A stretch of DNA of 30,226 nt from JAQUVS01 sp964389735 (lineage in GTDB: Bacteria; Bacillota_I; Bacilli_A; RF39; UBA660): contig CAYMEJ010000011.1 in NCBI GenBank assembly GCA_964389735.1, positions 1 through 30,226 on the forward strand, given 5' to 3'. A program made the position numbers and the translations under genes. This document shows, one piece after another, positions 28,800-30,226 of this stretch. Under the pieces are notes generated by a model. The model had not been told where the DNA came from. It did no database searches and saw only the letters and a list, made by a program, of their open reading frames with translations. Within the stretch, counting starts at the first letter, position 1; every line of letters starts with the position of its first letter.

Positions 28800-29552
28800 A
28801 TGGCAAAGTTTTGTACAAAATGTGGTAAAAAATTAGAAGAAGGTAAGACATGTGATTGTCAAAAGAAAAAGAAAACAGTAAAAGAAGAAGAAACTAATGA
28901 TGTTGCAAAAGAAGTTGGTGAAGCAGTAGATGCTACAGCAAAAGCAATTGCAAATAATGATTATGTTAAGAAAATAATGAGTATATTAAAAACAATATTT
29001 GTTAAACCAGTTGATACTATGAAAAAGAATACAAAAGAAAATAATTTTGTAGTAGGATTAATAGGAATTGGATTAACTGCTATATTTGCAGGATTATTTA
29101 CATATTTATATTTAAAAGAATTTGTAGGTACTATATTTTCTGCATTTAGTTCATTTGGATTTGGTTCTGTAGAAATTCCATTCTTTAAGACATTTATTTG
29201 GGGAGCATTTTATATAGTAGTAGGGTTCTTCTCAATAGCTGTTGCAATATATGCTATTCAATCATGGATATTAAAGAAAGAAGCAAGTTTCAAAAAAATA
29301 ATTTCATTAATTGGAATGTGTGCTTTAGTAGCTGCTATAGTAGTATTAATAGCAATTTTAGGAATATATTTAGTTCCTGAGTATGCATTAACAATATTAG
29401 GAATTGGTGGTTTATTCTTTGGTTTACTAATATTCCAAGGATTAAAATTTACATCTGATCAAGATGAAAATACCGATGTTTATACATTTATATCAGCTTT
29501 AATATTTACAGGTATTATATTATTTGTATTAATACCTAATATTATGAATTAA
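28800..29552 (+). CDS. Zinc-ribbon multi-pass membrane protein (Yip1-like topology)
   Basis: The 250-residue protein has a short Cys-rich N-terminus (Cys5, Cys8, Cys18, Cys20, FCTKCGKK and TCDCQ), a charged helical linker (about 21-80) and five predicted membrane helices (about 83-105, 127-155, 166-192, 195-215 and 228-248). The arrangement of a zinc ribbon before a compact helical bundle is frequent in Bacillota and resembles Yip1-domain proteins in topology. I cannot name a function. The AGAGGAG site lies nine bases before the ATG. It is the second gene of the zinc-ribbon pair and ends before a very strong terminator. The TcaA-like neighbour suggests an envelope-linked role for both. Confidence 0.8.
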   Translation: MAKFCTKCGKKLEEGKTCDCQKKKKTVKEEETNDVAKEVGEAVDATAKAIANNDYVKKIMSILKTIFVKPVDTMKKNTKENNFVVGLIGIGLTAIFAGLFTYLYLKEFVGTIFSAFSSFGFGSVEIPFFKTFIWGAFYIVVGFFSIAVAIYAIQSWILKKEASFKKIISLIGMCALVAAIVVLIAILGIYLVPEYALTILGIGGLFFGLLIFQGLKFTSDQDENTDVYTFISALIFTGIILFVLIPNIMN

Positions 29553-29569
29553 TTATTACTTTACAGGTG

Positions 29570-29604
29570 AAAAAACTATTATTTTAAAATAATAGTTTTT
29601 TTTT
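29570..29604 (+). terminator. Strong intrinsic terminator of the zinc-ribbon operon
   Basis: A perfect 16-bp palindrome (AAAAAACTATTATTTT and its complement) is followed by further T. Being symmetric, it could also stop transcription from the other side. Confidence 0.92.
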
Positions 29605-29615
29605 AATTGATGAGT

Positions 29616-29621
29616 TATAAT
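29616..29621 (+). promoter_or_regulatory. -10 box (TATAAT) of pilin-like gene 4
   Basis: A perfect TATAAT lies 16 bases before the ATG, so the leader would be only about 10 bases, holding the AGGTGAT ribosome site. No TG extension and no good -35 are seen. Confidence 0.45.
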
Positions 29622-29637
29622 TATGATAGGTGATAAT

Positions 29638-30226
29638 ATGAAAAATAGAAAAGGGTTTACTTTAATTGAACTTTTAGCAGTTATAATTATTTTAGGTATT
29701 ATAATGATTATGGCAATACCTAGTTTATCTAAAATGATGAGTAGCAATGAAAATAAGAAATATGATTATCATTTAAAGATGGTTAAACAAGCTACTAAAA
29801 CATATGTTGATAAGAATAAAAGTATGGTAGCAAAAGATGCTAATTGTTTTAATTTTGATTATAATGAATTAGTAAAGAATAATTTAATTAATGAAGAAGA
29901 TATTAAATGTACAGGTAAAGTACAAGCAACTAGAATTAATAATTCTAATAATTTTACTTATAAGTATTATTTAACATGTAAAAAAGGTGAAGAAGTTATC
30001 CATGAAAGTGATGAGGTACCTAGTGGATGTAGTTCAATGAAATTATTAACAATAGGAAAGGCAGCACAAAACTTATTAGATAATAATACAACATATGGAA
30101 ATTATACATATATGGATGGTAGTTATTTAAAAGGTGAACAAGATAGTAATTATGTATGGTACAATGGATTCTTATGGAGAATAATGGGAAAGAATAGTGA
30201 CGGAAGTGTAAGACTAATAACAGAAG
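29638..30226 (+). CDS. Type IV pilin-like protein 4 (3' end outside the window)
   Basis: An open frame runs from ATG 29638 to the window edge without a stop (196 codons visible). It begins MKNRKG, then the prepilin cleavage point before FTLIELLAV with Glu at +5, and a hydrophobic helix (IIILGIIMIMAIP). A helical part follows (YDYHLKMVKQATKTYVDKN), then a Cys-containing pilin-like segment (ANCFNF, DIKCTG, YLTCKKG, SGCSS). Near the edge it reads WYNGFLWRIMGKNSDGSVRLIT, which is the same motif as NWSVIRINGDGSIRLIL in pilin-like protein 3. It therefore probably continues into the same kind of large surface domain. The AGGTGAT site lies four bases before the ATG. It is again placed directly after an operon's terminator. 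Confidence 0.85.
   Translation, partial: MKNRKGFTLIELLAVIIILGIIMIMAIPSLSKMMSSNENKKYDYHLKMVKQATKTYVDKNKSMVAKDANCFNFDYNELVKNNLINEEDIKCTGKVQATRINNSNNFTYKYYLTCKKGEEVIHESDEVPSGCSSMKLLTIGKAAQNLLDNNTTYGNYTYMDGSYLKGEQDSNYVWYNGFLWRIMGKNSDGSVRLITE

Noticed and set aside
29198..29380. Short + strand frame inside the zinc-ribbon membrane gene
   Set aside because: It lies wholly inside a gene with clear membrane-helix coding, with no ribosome site.
1..30226. tRNA or rRNA genes, CRISPR array, insertion sequence, prophage
   Set aside because: No cloverleaf-like GC-rich segment, no regular spaced repeats, and no transposase or phage structural operon was found. The tail-like part of pilin gene 2 stands alone.

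Overview
The window is a stretch of a very AT-rich bacterial chromosome. Every gene I can support lies on the + strand, which suggests one replichore co-directional with replication. Gene content and order point to a Bacillota/Bacilli lineage. The run ireB-ruvX-yrzB-mltG-trmR-trhP1-trhP2-...-greA follows the Bacillus subtilis yrzL-yrrK-yrzB-yrrL-yrrM-yrrN-yrrO-...-greA order. lspA-rluD and mraZ-rsmH-ftsL-ftsI are also typical pairings. A compact 985-residue SMC and the extreme AT bias resemble Mollicutes-related or RF39/Erysipelotrichia-type gut Bacilli, but this cell keeps peptidoglycan enzymes (MltG, FtsI) and so is probably walled. The code is standard: Trp is TGG, and stops are TAA/TAG with a single TGA (end of ireB). 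The exact taxon is inference.

Layout. 1-703: 3' end of typA. 779-1687: membrane protein of unknown function. 1757-4247: lspA, rluD and a GluP-type rhomboid protease. 4387-5283: a solitary DUF1016/YhcG-type PDDEXK nuclease. 5372-8064: ireB-ruvX-yrzB-mltG-trmR. 8082-9259: first type IV-pilin-like gene, frameshifted. 9315-12856: trhP1-trhP2, a small unknown gene and a dGTPase-like HD protein. 13009-13482: greA. 13592-14590: second pilin-like gene, broken by an in-frame stop and joined to a phage-tail-like repeat region. 14673-19274: smc and a CBS-containing Mn-dependent pyrophosphatase. 19434-23856: mraZ-rsmH-ftsL-ftsI plus an unknown membrane protein. 23947-25176: third pilin-like gene, intact. 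25250-29552: CmpB-like membrane protein, two small helical proteins (one CotF-like), a TPR-like protein and two zinc-ribbon membrane proteins. 29638 to the end: fourth pilin-like gene, cut by the window edge.

How it works together. Most of the window is housekeeping: lipoprotein processing, rRNA and tRNA modification (trmR with trhP1/trhP2 for 5-methoxyuridine at wobble U34), transcript-cleavage factor GreA, chromosome condensation and the start of the division/cell-wall cluster. Transcription units are compact. Many end in a hairpin whose T-tract runs directly or closely into an extended -10 promoter (TGnTATAAT type) for the next unit.

The accessory layer is the pilin-like family. Four genes share an almost constant prepilin leader and helix (KGFTLIELLAV...), have unrelated lengths and C-terminal regions, and sit one by one at the joints between housekeeping operons. 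None has pilus-assembly genes beside it. Two of the four are disrupted by a single-base lesion. No tRNA, rRNA, CRISPR, insertion sequence or gene-free stretch over 300 bases was seen.
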